Source of the DNA: Hyphomicrobiales bacterium
Lineage (GTDB): Bacteria > Pseudomonadota > Alphaproteobacteria > Rhizobiales > Rhizobiaceae
Direction of reading: 5' to 3'
Assembly (NCBI GenBank): GCA_900473805.1
Contig: UCMS01000006.1
Location: forward strand, 1-64,000
DNA: 64,000 nt
In this document: positions 34,131 to 43,953 of the stretch, in pieces
Layout: each line of letters starts with the position of its first letter
How positions within the stretch are numbered: position 1 is the first letter of the stretch
Notes under the pieces: generated by a model
The model's database searches: none
The model's input: the letters and a program-made list of their open reading frames with translations, nothing else
What the model was told of the DNA's origin: nothing
Position numbers and translations under genes: made by a program

Positions 34131-35540
34131 TCAGACGCGAAAAATCTTGCCTGGATTGAAGATATCCAAGGGATCGAGGCTCGCCTTGATGGCCCGCATG
34201 ACCGGCAGAGCCGAGGCGAGTTCCTGCCTGAGATAGCTGATCTTGCCCTGCCCGATCCCATGTTCGCCGGTGCAGGTCCCCTCCATGGAAAGTGCCCGTC
34301 CATTCAGTCGCTCGAGAAAGGCTTCCGCCTCACCGACACTCTTCGGATCCTTGTCATCGAACAGCAGCAGCACATGGAAATTGCCGTCTCCCGCATGGCC
34401 GACGATCGGGGCGAGAAATCCGTGCGCCTTGATGTCGGCCTGGGTCTCGGCCACACACTCGGCAAGACGCGAGATCGGAACGCAGACATCGGTCGAAAGC
34501 GCCGCCAGTTCCGGCGCCAGCGCCCGGCTTGCCCAATAGGCGTTGTGGCGCGCCTTCCAGAGCTGCGCCCGCTCGTCGGCATTGGCGGTGAACCGGAAAC
34601 CATCCGCACCGAATTCGGCTGCGATCTCCGCAAACTGTTCAGATTGCAGCGCAACCGTCTCCTCCGTTCCGTGAAACTCGACGAAGAGCGTCGGCCGCTC
34701 CGGATAGGAAAGCTTCGAATAGGCATTGCAGGCGCGGATCTGCATTTCGTCGAGCAACTCGATCCGGGCGACGGGGATCCCCATCTGGATCGTTGTGATG
34801 ACAGCGTTGCACGCGTCTTCCAAAGTCGGGAAGGCGCAGACGCCACCTCCGATCTTGGCGGGAATGCCCTGGAGCCTCAGCGTGATCGAGGTGATCAGGC
34901 CGAGCGTTCCCTCGGACCCCACGAAGAGGCGTGTGAGATCGTAACCGGCCGAGGATTTGCGCGCCCGATGCGCCGTGCGGATTTCTTCACCATTGGCGGT
35001 GACAACGGTGAGCGCCAGCACATTGTCCTTCATGGTCCCGTAGCGCACGGCATTCGTGCCCGAGGCGCGGGTCGCGGTCATCCCGCCGAGCGAGGCATTG
35101 GCGCCTGGGTCGATGGGGAAGAAGAGGCCCGTGTCGCGCAGATAGGTGTTGAGATCCTCGCGAGTCACGCCGGGCTCGACCGTGCAGTCGAGATCTTCAG
35201 CATTCACTTCAAGGACTCGATTCATCCGGCTGAAATCGACCGAAATACCGCCCGAAGGTGCGTTGACCTGCCCCTCCAGTGAAGACCCCGTTCCAAACGC
35301 GACAATTGGGACGCGGTGAGCGGCACAGATTCTAACCACCTCCTGCACATCGACGGACGTTTCGACGAACACCACGCCATCGGGCAGTTGCGACGGCAAA
35401 TAGGTCGTCGTGTGGCTGTGCTGCTCGCGGAAGGACTGACCGGTCTGTAAACGATCGCCGAAGCGCTGCTTCAGGATTGGCAAGGCCGCTGCGATCCCCG
35501 CCTCGTTTCGGTGTCCGTCAATCACATCCTTGCGGGCCAT
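34131..35540 (-). CDS. FAD-linked D-lactate/glycolate-type oxidoreductase
   Basis: 469 residues. The FAD domain (FAD_binding_4) has VEVRICAAHRVPI-like sequence, GTGSSLEGQVNAPSGG and DPGANASLGGM; the C-terminal domain has VGHAGDGNFHVLL and EGTCTGEHGIGQGK, the metal and substrate-binding signature of D-lactate dehydrogenase (cytochrome) and GlcD. It is a single-chain enzyme without a GlcE/GlcF partner nearby, so D-lactate dehydrogenase is the better guess. AsmA follows on the same strand after 72 bases. Confidence 0.88.
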   Translation of the reverse strand: MARKDVIDGHRNEAGIAAALPILKQRFGDRLQTGQSFREQHSHTTTYLPSQLPDGVVFVETSVDVQEVVRICAAHRVPIVAFGTGSSLEGQVNAPSGGISVDFSRMNRVLEVNAEDLDCTVEPGVTREDLNTYLRDTGLFFPIDPGANASLGGMTATRASGTNAVRYGTMKDNVLALTVVTANGEEIRTAHRARKSSAGYDLTRLFVGSEGTLGLITSITLRLQGIPAKIGGGVCAFPTLEDACNAVITTIQMGIPVARIELLDEMQIRACNAYSKLSYPERPTLFVEFHGTEETVALQSEQFAEIAAEFGADGFRFTANADERAQLWKARHNAYWASRALAPELAALSTDVCVPISRLAECVAETQADIKAHGFLAPIVGHAGDGNFHVLLLFDDKDPKSVGEAEAFLERLNGRALSMEGTCTGEHGIGQGKISYLRQELASALPVMRAIKASLDPLDIFNPGKIFRV

Positions 35541-35660
35541 TCATCGCCTCCCCAATTGGCATTCGCGCCGCAGTTTCTTCTGTGGCGTCCCTGCTATGGG
35601 ATAGGCGCATTTCTTTGTCCAGCGACAGAAACGACGCGGCACAGCAAGGGCGCGTCTCTG

Positions 35661-38600
35661 TCATTCAGCGGCAATGCGCGGTGGTTCGCCCGCATCGTTC
35701 GCGCCCTTCAGGCTTGCATCGTCGAGCTCGCGTTTCAGCCGCGCCTCTTCATGAGCATGCGGCTTGGAGAACCGCGCCAGCAGCAGATAGGCCACGGGCG
35801 TGATGTAAAGCGTCACGAGAGTGGCAAACCCCAGCCCACCTACGATGACCCAACCGAGCGCGATGCGGGCCTCGGCGCCGGCGCCTTGCGCCAGAACAAG
35901 CGGAAAACCTCCGAGAACAGTCGCGATCATCGTCATCATCACCGGTCTCAGGCGGATCGCGCACGCATTCTCGATCGCCTCGCGCACGCTCTGCCCGCGG
36001 TCTCGCAGCTGGTTGGCGAACTCGACGATCAGAATGCCGTTCTTCGCCATGACCCCGACCAGCAGCACGAGGCCGATCTGGCTGTAGACGTTGAGCGTCG
36101 ATCCGGTGATGACCAGTGCAAAGACGGCACAGGCAAGGCCCAGCGGAACCGTCGCCATGATGATCAGCCCTGAGATGACGCTTTCGAACTGTGCCGCCAG
36201 CACCAGGAAGATGATCGCGATGGCAAAGCCGAAGGTCAGTGCCATTCCATAGGAATTTTCCTGCAGGGTGGCAGCCTCCGCCAGAGGCACAAGGCGGGAA
36301 CCCGGAGGCAGCAGCGGCTCTGCGATGGCCTTGACGGCCTCGACCGCATCCCCGAGAGCGACGCCATCGTTCAGGCCGGCCGAAAAGGAAACGGAGGCCA
36401 GTTGCTGCTCGCGATTGAGCTGCGGTGCCACCGCCCGCTCCTCCAGTGTGGCGATCGTCGACATGGGCACGACGCGGCCGTCCGAGGTCGTCAGGAAGAT
36501 GTTTTCGAGATCCGTCGGGTCGTTGATCGGCTGCGTGCTGGAGACGAGCCGCACCGGGATCGAATTGCCGTCGATGAAGACATCCGTCACAGACCGTCCT
36601 TCAAGCAGCGCCTGAAGCGACGTCCCGATCGCGTTGATGTCGACACCGAGGTCGGAGGCCCGCTCGCGATCGATGGTCACGGAGATCTGTGCCTGGGTCG
36701 GCTCGTTGTCGAGACGCGGCGTCTGCAGGAGTGGCGAGCTGCCCAACTGATCGACGATCTTGATCGCCGCCTCGGTCAGCTTCTCATGGCTGCTGCCCAC
36801 AAGCGCCATCTGCAGGCCGCTGCCGGCACCACGGATCCTGAGGCTGTTTGATTGGAACACGTTGCCGCGCAAAGCCGGTACCTTCGCCGCCGCCGCATTC
36901 ACATCCTGAACAATCTGGTCCTGCGTACGCGTGCGCTCGTCCCACGGTGCAAGCGTCAGCACCATGAAGGCACTGTTGGACGATCCCTGGCCCGAGATTG
37001 AGAACACGTTGCGGATTTCTCCACTGTCGACGAGGGGCTTCAAATTCTCCTCGACCCGCTGGACCTGGTCGCGCGTGTAGGCAAGGCTCGAACCCTGCGG
37101 TGTGGACAGGCGCATCATCACCATAGACCGGTCTTCGCGCGGCGTCAGTTCGCTGCGGATCGTGGTGAAGGTGGCATAGGCGGCGGCGGAGAACAGCACG
37201 GCGACCACAACCACGATAAGCGGGTTGCGCAGGCAGGCGCCGAGGCTGCGCCGGTAGACGGACGAGAAGCGCGCTCCGAAGCGGCCGAGAATGCCGTGGT
37301 CGCCGTGTTTCGCCTCCCGCAGCATGCGCGAGGCCATCATCGGGCAGAGCGTCAGCGCCGTCACCGAAGACAAGAGAACCGCAAATGCCAACACGAAACC
37401 GAATTCGCGGAAGAGACCACCAAGCTGGCCTGGCAGGAACGAGAGCGGTACGAAAACGGCGGCAAGCGTCGCGGTTGTCGCGAGCACGGCGAAAAACACC
37501 TCCTGAGTCCCGAGCACGGCAGCAGCCCGCGGCCCCATGCCCTCAGACCGGCGCCGGACGATGTTCTCGAGCACGACGATCGCATCGTCGACCACAAGTC
37601 CGGTGGCCAGAACAATCGCCAGAAGTGTGAGGATATTGATCGAGAAACCGACCATGTAGATGGCAGCAAGCGTGCCGATCAGCGCCACCGGCATGGTGAG
37701 CGCAGGGATGAGCGTCGCCCGCCAGTCCCTCAGGAACAGGAACAGAACCACGAGAACGATCACCGCCGAGAGAGACAGTGCGAGTTCAACTTCGTGCAGG
37801 GCGCCCTGAATAAAGACCGCATCGTCGCTGCTCACCACGATTTTGGTCCCCTCGGGCAGGACATCCTGAAGGTCATCGACGGCCTGATGCACCCCGCTCG
37901 ATATGCTGAGCGTGTTCGACTGCGCCTGACGAATGACGCCGAGACCGACACCGGCAACGCCATTGGAACGCAAGGCCGTGGAGCCATCGTCCGGCCCCAA
38001 TGTCACCGTGGCGACATCGCGCAACCGCACCTGGTTGCCGATCAGCACGTTCTCGAAATCCGCGACCGAGGTCAAGCTGGCGGTCGCCCGCACGACGATG
38101 TCCTGGGTCTGGGATTCCAACGATCCGGCGGGCACATCGAGTGAAGCCCCCTGCAGCGCCGTCGAGAGATCGGCGACTGAGAGACCGCGGCTGGCGAGAG
38201 CCGCCTGGTTCACGTCGATCCGGAACACCTTTTCCTGGTCGCCGTAAATCTCGACATCGGCCACACCATCAACGGCGGCCAGGCGGTCGGAAATCTCATT
38301 CTCGACCAACAGTGTCAGATCTTCCATCGACAGTGTCGTGGAGGTGACCCCGAGCCGCATGATCGGCTGCGAGTCCGAATCGGCCTTGACGATGCGCGGC
38401 TCGTCGACATCGTCCGGCAACTGGTTGCGGACGCGGCCGAGCGCATCGCGCACGTCATTGGCCGCAACCGCGAGATCGACATTGTCTGAGAATTCCAGGG
38501 TAGTGCGGCTGGACCCGAACTGCGACCGGGACGACATCGACTTCAACCCGCTGACCCGCGCGACCGCACCTTCGATGATGCGGGTCACCTCCTGGTCCAT

Positions 38601-38810
38601 GGTCTGCGCCGAAGCCCCGTCATAGTTCGTGCTGACGGTGATGACCGGCTGATCGACATCCGGCAATTCGCGAACCTCGATGCCGGCCAGGGCGGCGAGA
38701 CCCGCGACGACGAGAAGCGTATTGAGAACGGCTGCAAGAACAGGGCGACGGACGAAGAGAGCCGTGAAGCTGCGGCCGGACTGTTCCTGAGGTGTTTCGG
38801 AAGCACTCAT
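35661..38810 (-). CDS. RND efflux transporter permease (HAE-1-like)
   Basis: 1049 residues with the classic 12-helix and two large periplasmic loop layout. The proton-relay motif GLVVDDAIVVLENI in helix 4 is intact, as are the second-half features ILIVEFANQLRDRG and GVMAKNG. The substrate is not deducible. Its ATG overlaps the stop codon of the adaptor gene (ATGA), so the two are translated together. No outer-membrane TolC or regulator gene is adjacent, which means those functions are supplied elsewhere. Confidence 0.95.
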   Translation of the reverse strand: MSASETPQEQSGRSFTALFVRRPVLAAVLNTLLVVAGLAALAGIEVRELPDVDQPVITVSTNYDGASAQTMDQEVTRIIEGAVARVSGLKSMSSRSQFGSSRTTLEFSDNVDLAVAANDVRDALGRVRNQLPDDVDEPRIVKADSDSQPIMRLGVTSTTLSMEDLTLLVENEISDRLAAVDGVADVEIYGDQEKVFRIDVNQAALASRGLSVADLSTALQGASLDVPAGSLESQTQDIVVRATASLTSVADFENVLIGNQVRLRDVATVTLGPDDGSTALRSNGVAGVGLGVIRQAQSNTLSISSGVHQAVDDLQDVLPEGTKIVVSSDDAVFIQGALHEVELALSLSAVIVLVVLFLFLRDWRATLIPALTMPVALIGTLAAIYMVGFSINILTLLAIVLATGLVVDDAIVVLENIVRRRSEGMGPRAAAVLGTQEVFFAVLATTATLAAVFVPLSFLPGQLGGLFREFGFVLAFAVLLSSVTALTLCPMMASRMLREAKHGDHGILGRFGARFSSVYRRSLGACLRNPLIVVVVAVLFSAAAYATFTTIRSELTPREDRSMVMMRLSTPQGSSLAYTRDQVQRVEENLKPLVDSGEIRNVFSISGQGSSNSAFMVLTLAPWDERTRTQDQIVQDVNAAAAKVPALRGNVFQSNSLRIRGAGSGLQMALVGSSHEKLTEAAIKIVDQLGSSPLLQTPRLDNEPTQAQISVTIDRERASDLGVDINAIGTSLQALLEGRSVTDVFIDGNSIPVRLVSSTQPINDPTDLENIFLTTSDGRVVPMSTIATLEERAVAPQLNREQQLASVSFSAGLNDGVALGDAVEAVKAIAEPLLPPGSRLVPLAEAATLQENSYGMALTFGFAIAIIFLVLAAQFESVISGLIIMATVPLGLACAVFALVITGSTLNVYSQIGLVLLVGVMAKNGILIVEFANQLRDRGQSVREAIENACAIRLRPVMMTMIATVLGGFPLVLAQGAGAEARIALGWVIVGGLGFATLVTLYITPVAYLLLARFSKPHAHEEARLKRELDDASLKGANDAGEPPRIAAE

Positions 38811-40033
38811 CGGACAGCCACCTCCGGTGCCTTCTCGTCGGTCCCGGCATTGGCCACCTCGACGGCACCGCCTTCACGCACGCGTTGCAGACCTTCGATG
38901 GCCACGACGTCGCCCTCCTTCAAGGCGGCATCGATCAGCACCTGATCGGAATTGCGCTGGATGATCCGCACACGGGTCTTCACGGATTTGTTGTCGACGA
39001 TCTGCCACACGAAGGAGCCCTGCCCGTCCCATTGGACCGCAAGCGGGTTGACCGCAGGATACCGGTCGCCTGGAAAGGTCATGGAAACCGCGAAAGACAT
39101 TCCGGCACGCAGCACGTCGTCGGGATTGTCGATCCGCGCCCGGACCCGGATGGTCCGGCTCGCTTGATCGACCCGGCTGTCGACGGCATCGACCGTACCG
39201 GTAAACCGCTGGCCGGGGCGGGCGACAGATGTGGCCTCGACCGCCATGCCGGGCTTTACCGCCGTGACAAACCGCTCGGGCGCCCAGAAGTCGACGAGCA
39301 ACTGCGAGCGGTTGTCGAGCGAGACGACCGCGCTCGAACTGGTGACATTGTCGCCGACGCTGACGCCGATGATGCCGATCACGCCATCGATCGGCGCGGT
39401 GATTTCCCGGCGCTTCAGGTTCAGTTCCGCCGTGGTTAGCTGAAGTTCGGCCTGCTCACGGGCGATCTGCGCATCCAGAACCTCCAGGCGGGAAAAACTC
39501 TTCAGATTTCCATAGGAATCGGCCTTCTCGGTCGCACTGCGAAGCGCAACCTTCGCCTGATCGCGCAGGATCACCTGCTCGTCGCTGTCGAGGCGGGCAA
39601 TCAAATCACCCTTCTTGACGGTCTGGCCGGAGGTCACCAGGATTGCCGCGATCGTACCGGAAGCCTGCGGCATCACGGTAACCGCATCCACTGCCTCCCC
39701 GTCGCCGATTGCGTTCAGCCGGTCGTTGACAACAGCCATCGCCACCGGCTGCGTGGCGACCAGAATGTTCTGGTTGCCGCGCCCGCCACCTCGCCGCTCG
39801 CCCTGCCCCTGCCCCTGGCCGGCACCTTGGCGCTCCGCCTGGGCCTGCCGCCCCGGGGCTTGGCCTTCACCCGCCTGACCATCGGAATTGCCGGCGGAAA
39901 TCATCGCGACCAGACGTTCCGGCACCCCCATCTGCACAAGACTCTGCCCGGCACCGGGTGAGACATAGACCCAGGCGCAAAGTCCGACAAACAACAGCGC
40001 AACACTGATGGTGAGTTGCTTCCAAAGCGGCAT
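38807..40033 (-). CDS. RND periplasmic adaptor (membrane fusion protein)
   Basis: 408 residues. N-terminal membrane anchor (8-24), then an unusual Gly/Gln/Arg-rich spacer (about 48-88, repeats of GQ and ER), then the lipoyl/hairpin core (VMPQASGTIAAILVTSGQTVKKGDLIARLD ... KRREITAPIDGVIG) and the beta-barrel and membrane-proximal domains. It couples the inner-membrane pump to an outer-membrane channel. First gene of the two-gene operon. Confidence 0.93.
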   Translation of the reverse strand: MPLWKQLTISVALLFVGLCAWVYVSPGAGQSLVQMGVPERLVAMISAGNSDGQAGEGQAPGRQAQAERQGAGQGQGQGERRGGGRGNQNILVATQPVAMAVVNDRLNAIGDGEAVDAVTVMPQASGTIAAILVTSGQTVKKGDLIARLDSDEQVILRDQAKVALRSATEKADSYGNLKSFSRLEVLDAQIAREQAELQLTTAELNLKRREITAPIDGVIGIIGVSVGDNVTSSSAVVSLDNRSQLLVDFWAPERFVTAVKPGMAVEATSVARPGQRFTGTVDAVDSRVDQASRTIRVRARIDNPDDVLRAGMSFAVSMTFPGDRYPAVNPLAVQWDGQGSFVWQIVDNKSVKTRVRIIQRNSDQVLIDAALKEGDVVAIEGLQRVREGGAVEVANAGTDEKAPEVAVR

Positions 40034-40310
40034 GCAAGGCTCCAGATAAAAAACTTAAAAATGACCAGGGCGGAGTATGGGGCTCAGATTGTGTCTGGCA
40101 ATGCCTCCGAAGCAAGCTTACTGATTTGTAATCTCGCGGAAATTCACGCGGGCGTGATCACCTCGCCGACAGAGCATCGCGCCATCGGCTTGGCTTGTCC
40201 CGCACATTCGCACCCGAGGCCGGCGAAAACCGGTGACGAACCGGCTATGCCGGAATAAAACCAGAACGGCATCACTGGCCTTTCGAGACCGAATCACTAC
40301 ATTGAGCCGC

Positions 40311-42779
40311 ATGAGTAACGGTTTCGACGATATCCCCTTCTTCGACGAGGAACCAGCGCCGCGCAAGCCGGCTGCCGCACCGGCCCCGCCGGCGTCAGGC
40401 GGACTGGGCATTGCCGCCCGCGCTATGGCGGCCCGTAGCCAGGCGAACACCCCGGATTACCTGAGCGGCCTCAACCCCGAACAACGCGAAGCGGTGGAAA
40501 CCGTCGATGGCCCCGTGCTGGTCCTTGCCGGTGCCGGCACCGGTAAAACGCGCGTGTTGACCACCCGCATCGCCCACATCCTCGCCACCAACCGCGCCTA
40601 TCCCAGCCAGATCCTCGCCGTGACCTTCACCAACAAGGCCGCCCGCGAGATGAAAGAGCGTATCGGCCATCTCGTCGGCGGTGCCGTCGAAGGCATGCCC
40701 TGGCTTGGCACCTTCCACTCGATCGGCGTGAAGCTGTTGCGCCGCCACGCCGAACTCGTGGGCCTCTCCTCCGACTTCACCATCCTCGACACCGACGACG
40801 TGGTCCGGCTGATCAAGCAGATCATCCAGGCAGAAGGCCTCGACGACAAGCGCTGGCCGGCCAAGCAGTTCGCCCAGATGATCGATGGCTGGAAGAACAA
40901 GGGCCTTGATCCGAGCCAGATACCGGAAGGCGACGCCCGCGCCTTCGCCAATGGCAAGGGTCGCGAACTCTATGTCGCCTACCAGAACCGCCTGAAGACA
41001 CTGAATGCCTGCGATTTCGGCGACTTGCTCTTGCATCCGATCCGCATGTTCAAGGCCAATCCGGACGTGTTGAAGGAGTATCACCAGCGCTTCAAATATG
41101 TGCTGGTCGACGAGTACCAGGACACCAACACCGCGCAGTATATGTGGCTGCGGCTGCTCGCCCAGCGCCCGCAGGGCGTGCCGCAGAATGTCTGCTGCGT
41201 CGGCGACGACGACCAGTCGATCTATGGCTGGCGCGGCGCGGAGGTTGACAACATCCTTCGCTTCGAGAAGGATTTCCCGGGCGCCAAGGTTATCAAGCTC
41301 GAGCGCAACTACCGTTCCACCGAACATATCCTCGGCGCAGCCGGCCATCTGATTGCCCACAACGAGGGGCGCCTCGGCAAGACGCTGTTCACCGACCGCG
41401 TCGATCCGAACGACGGCAAGGTCGTCGTCCACGCCGCCTGGGATTCCGAAGAGGAAGCCCGCGCCGTCGGCGAGGAGATCGAACAGCTCCAGCGCCAGCA
41501 GCATCCGCTGAACAACATGGCGATCCTGGTCCGCGCCTCCTTCCAGATGCGCGAATTCGAAGACCGTTTCGTCACGCTCGGCCTGAACTACCGCGTCATC
41601 GGCGGCCCGCGCTTCTACGAGCGCTTGGAAATCCGCGACGCCATGGCCTATTTCCGGCTGATCTGCCAGCCGGCCGACGACCTCGCCTTCGAGCGCATCG
41701 TCAACACGCCGAAGCGCGGTCTCGGCGACACCACGATCCGCGCCCTGCACGACTACGCCCGCGCCCGCGACATTCCGATGCTCGCGGCAGCTTCTGATAT
41801 TATCGAGACCGACGAGCTGAAGCCCAAGGCGCGCAAGGCGCTGTTCGACGTGGTCGTGAGCTTCCGCCGCTGGAGCGAGCTTCTGGAGAACACGCCGCAT
41901 ACGGAGCTCGCCGAACAGGTCCTGGAGGAGTCGGGTTATACCGACATGTGGAAGAACGACAAATCGGCAGAAGCCCCGGGTCGTCTCGACAACTTGAAGG
42001 AACTCATCCGCTCGATGGAAGCCTTCGAAAGCATGCGCGGCTTCCTTGAGCATGTGTCACTGGTCATGGACGCCGAGACGAACGAAAACCTCGATGCCGT
42101 TTCGATCATGACGCTGCACTCGGCCAAGGGTCTGGAATTCGAGACCGTCTTCCTCCCCGGCTGGGAAGAAGGCCTCTTCCCGCATCAGCGCGCACTCGAC
42201 GAAGGCGGCCGCTCGGGCCTCGAAGAAGAACGCCGCCTCGCCTATGTCGGCATCACCCGCGCCAAGCGCCGCTGCCACATCTGGTTCGTCTCCAACCGCC
42301 GCATTCATGGCCTCTGGCAGTCGACCATGCCGTCGCGCTTCCTCGACGAACTGCCGACGGCGCATGTCGAAGTCGCCGAAGCCGAGACCTCTTACGGCGG
42401 CTACGGCCGCAATCCCTACGGCCAATCCCGCTTCGACAAGCAGGAACCCTTCCAGAACAGTTATTCCACGCCCGGCTGGAAGCGCGCGCAGGCGAACAAG
42501 ACCGACGCGACCCGCGACAACTGGGGCACGCGCTCCGGTCATGCTGTCGAGCGGATCGGTTATGGCGAGAGCGGTCCCAGGGCCAAGACGATCGACGGTG
42601 AACTGGTCGCAAAGTCGACCACGACAGAACCGTCTCGCTTTACGGTCGGCGATCGTGTCTTCCACATGAAGTTCGGCAACGGCAATATCGCCTCGATCGA
42701 GGGCAACAAATTGACGATCGACTTCGACCGCGCCGGGCAAAAGCGGGTGCTGGACGGCTTCGTCGAAAAGGCCGGCTGA
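40311..42779 (+). CDS. uvrD: UvrD/PcrA-type ATP-dependent DNA helicase
   Basis: 822 residues. A Pro/Ala-rich start of 45 residues precedes the superfamily 1A core: motif I LAGAGTGKT (residues 72-80), TFTNKAAREMKERI, DEYQDTN, GDDDQSIYGWRGA and MTLHSAKGLEFE, then VGITRAKRR. The C-terminal end has the Tudor-like FTVGDRVFHMKFGNGNIASIEG found in PcrA/UvrD, which touches RNA polymerase. Acts in nucleotide excision and mismatch repair. The ATG at 40311 begins the family-like N-terminus; 26 upstream codons are unrelated. UvrD and PcrA cannot be separated by motif. Confidence 0.93.
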   Translation: MSNGFDDIPFFDEEPAPRKPAAAPAPPASGGLGIAARAMAARSQANTPDYLSGLNPEQREAVETVDGPVLVLAGAGTGKTRVLTTRIAHILATNRAYPSQILAVTFTNKAAREMKERIGHLVGGAVEGMPWLGTFHSIGVKLLRRHAELVGLSSDFTILDTDDVVRLIKQIIQAEGLDDKRWPAKQFAQMIDGWKNKGLDPSQIPEGDARAFANGKGRELYVAYQNRLKTLNACDFGDLLLHPIRMFKANPDVLKEYHQRFKYVLVDEYQDTNTAQYMWLRLLAQRPQGVPQNVCCVGDDDQSIYGWRGAEVDNILRFEKDFPGAKVIKLERNYRSTEHILGAAGHLIAHNEGRLGKTLFTDRVDPNDGKVVVHAAWDSEEEARAVGEEIEQLQRQQHPLNNMAILVRASFQMREFEDRFVTLGLNYRVIGGPRFYERLEIRDAMAYFRLICQPADDLAFERIVNTPKRGLGDTTIRALHDYARARDIPMLAAASDIIETDELKPKARKALFDVVVSFRRWSELLENTPHTELAEQVLEESGYTDMWKNDKSAEAPGRLDNLKELIRSMEAFESMRGFLEHVSLVMDAETNENLDAVSIMTLHSAKGLEFETVFLPGWEEGLFPHQRALDEGGRSGLEEERRLAYVGITRAKRRCHIWFVSNRRIHGLWQSTMPSRFLDELPTAHVEVAEAETSYGGYGRNPYGQSRFDKQEPFQNSYSTPGWKRAQANKTDATRDNWGTRSGHAVERIGYGESGPRAKTIDGELVAKSTTTEPSRFTVGDRVFHMKFGNGNIASIEGNKLTIDFDRAGQKRVLDGFVEKAG

Positions 42780-42800
42780 TCGGAGCCGGCTAGCGTCGGC

Positions 42801-43400
42801 TCAGGCGGCGGGGTGCACTTCTTCCGCAGCAAAAGCGAGCTGCCAGTGGCGCCGGCAGAGCGAGGTATAGGTCTCGTTGCCGCCGATCAGCACCTGGGCG
42901 CCGTCCCGTTGCGCCTTGCCGTCGTCTCCCATGCGCACGACCATGGTCGCCTTGCGCCCGCAATGACAGATCGAGCGGGCCTCCGTCAGTTCGTCCGCGA
43001 TAGCGAGCAAGGCCTTGGAGCCAGGAAACAGTTCGCCACGGAAATCCGTGCGCAAACCGTAGGCCATGACCGGGATGTCGAGAACATCGACAATCTGCGC
43101 CAGCTGCCAGACCTGCTCGGTCGTCATGAACTGCGCCTCGTCGACGAAGACGCAGGATAGCGGCGACGAAGCATGGTCAGCCTTGATTGCGGAAAACAGA
43201 TCGTCCTTGGCCCCGAAGGCTTCAGCTTCGGCCCGAAGGCCGATCCGCGAACCGATGAACCCCTTGCCCACGCGGTTGTCGAGCGCACTGATCAGCGTCG
43301 CAACCCGCATGCCGCGTTCGCGGTAATTATAGGCCGCCTGCAGCAAGAGCGTCGATTTGCCGGCATTCATGGTGGCGTAAATGAAATGAAGTTTGGCCAA
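42801..43400 (-). CDS. tdk: thymidine kinase
   Basis: 199 residues from a TTG start (giving AKLHFIYATMNAGKST, the family N-terminus); the upstream frame adds 34 unrelated residues. Motifs: P-loop ATMNAGKS, CVFVDEAQFMT, the flexible YGLRTDFRGELFPGS and the zinc site CHCGRKA with a later CRRHW. It phosphorylates salvaged thymidine to dTMP and so complements thyA-folA. Convergent with uvrD; an inverted repeat GAGCCG/CGGCTC (42783-42802) spans the junction but has no T run. Confidence 0.92.
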   Translation of the reverse strand: MAKLHFIYATMNAGKSTLLLQAAYNYRERGMRVATLISALDNRVGKGFIGSRIGLRAEAEAFGAKDDLFSAIKADHASSPLSCVFVDEAQFMTTEQVWQLAQIVDVLDIPVMAYGLRTDFRGELFPGSKALLAIADELTEARSICHCGRKATMVVRMGDDGKAQRDGAQVLIGGNETYTSLCRRHWQLAFAAEEVHPAA

Positions 43401-43520
43401 GGCTCTGCCGCTCTGATTTCGTGTGTTGTCCCGGGCAGTCTTACCGAACGGGGACGACAGACGACAAGCGGGAAGCGACATTGCCAACAGGAAGTATGGC
43501 AAGGCGCGCGAGTGAAAAGA

Positions 43521-43802
43521 TCAGCCTTGCGCCGCTTCCTCGCGGTGCAGCCACATCAGCTCCACCTGAACGGCGGCCTGAAAATCCATGATTTCGGCCC
43601 GCATCTCGTCTTCCGGGCAGCCCAGAGCGAGCAGCTCATTACCCAGACCGCGGCAGGTGGCCTTCCAGAATTCGGTGGCGGCGTAGCCATTGAGGCGGTC
43701 GAGTTCGACAGCCGATCGGCGGACCAGGTCCCGGCGGCTCGCAAGCGGAAAGAAGGCGATGGTCGGGGCGGTGGTCTGGCCGGTCATGGCTTGGCTACTC
43801 AT
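43521..43802 (-). CDS. DUF6074-like small protein
   Basis: 93 residues. The core FFPLASRRDLVRRSAVELDRLNGYAATEFWKATCRGLGNELLALG followed by EMRAEIMDFQAAVQVELMW matches my memory of DUF6074 proteins, which are restricted to Rhizobiales and have no known role. The ATG at 43802 has GTGAGG at proper distance; an ATG three codons upstream sits directly on that site. Confidence 0.6.
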   Translation of the reverse strand: MSSQAMTGQTTAPTIAFFPLASRRDLVRRSAVELDRLNGYAATEFWKATCRGLGNELLALGCPEDEMRAEIMDFQAAVQVELMWLHREEAAQG

Positions 43803-43892
43803 GCGAAACATCCTCACGTTACGAGATGTGTTTAGAATCACATGGTTAATGTTCCGTTTCGCAGACATCGCGATTGTCGAAGGTGGCCCAAA

Positions 43893-43923
43893 TGAAAACA
43901 CTCCCCGCCTTGCGGCAGGGAGT
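43893..43923 (-). terminator. terminator after gcd
   Basis: CACTCCC and GGGAGTG pair around a GCC/GGC inner stem; on the minus strand the stem is followed by TTTTC. It lies 31 bases after the gcd stop codon. Confidence 0.7.
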
Positions 43924-43953
43924 GCGGAAGCGTTCAGACGATGCGACTGGCTG

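Noticed and set aside
40395..42053. 552-codon frame antisense to uvrD
   Set aside because: Shadow of the helicase gene, caused by high third-position GC.
42783..42802. Inverted repeat GAGCCG/CGGCTC between uvrD and tdk
   Set aside because: Only six base pairs and no T run; not called as a terminator.
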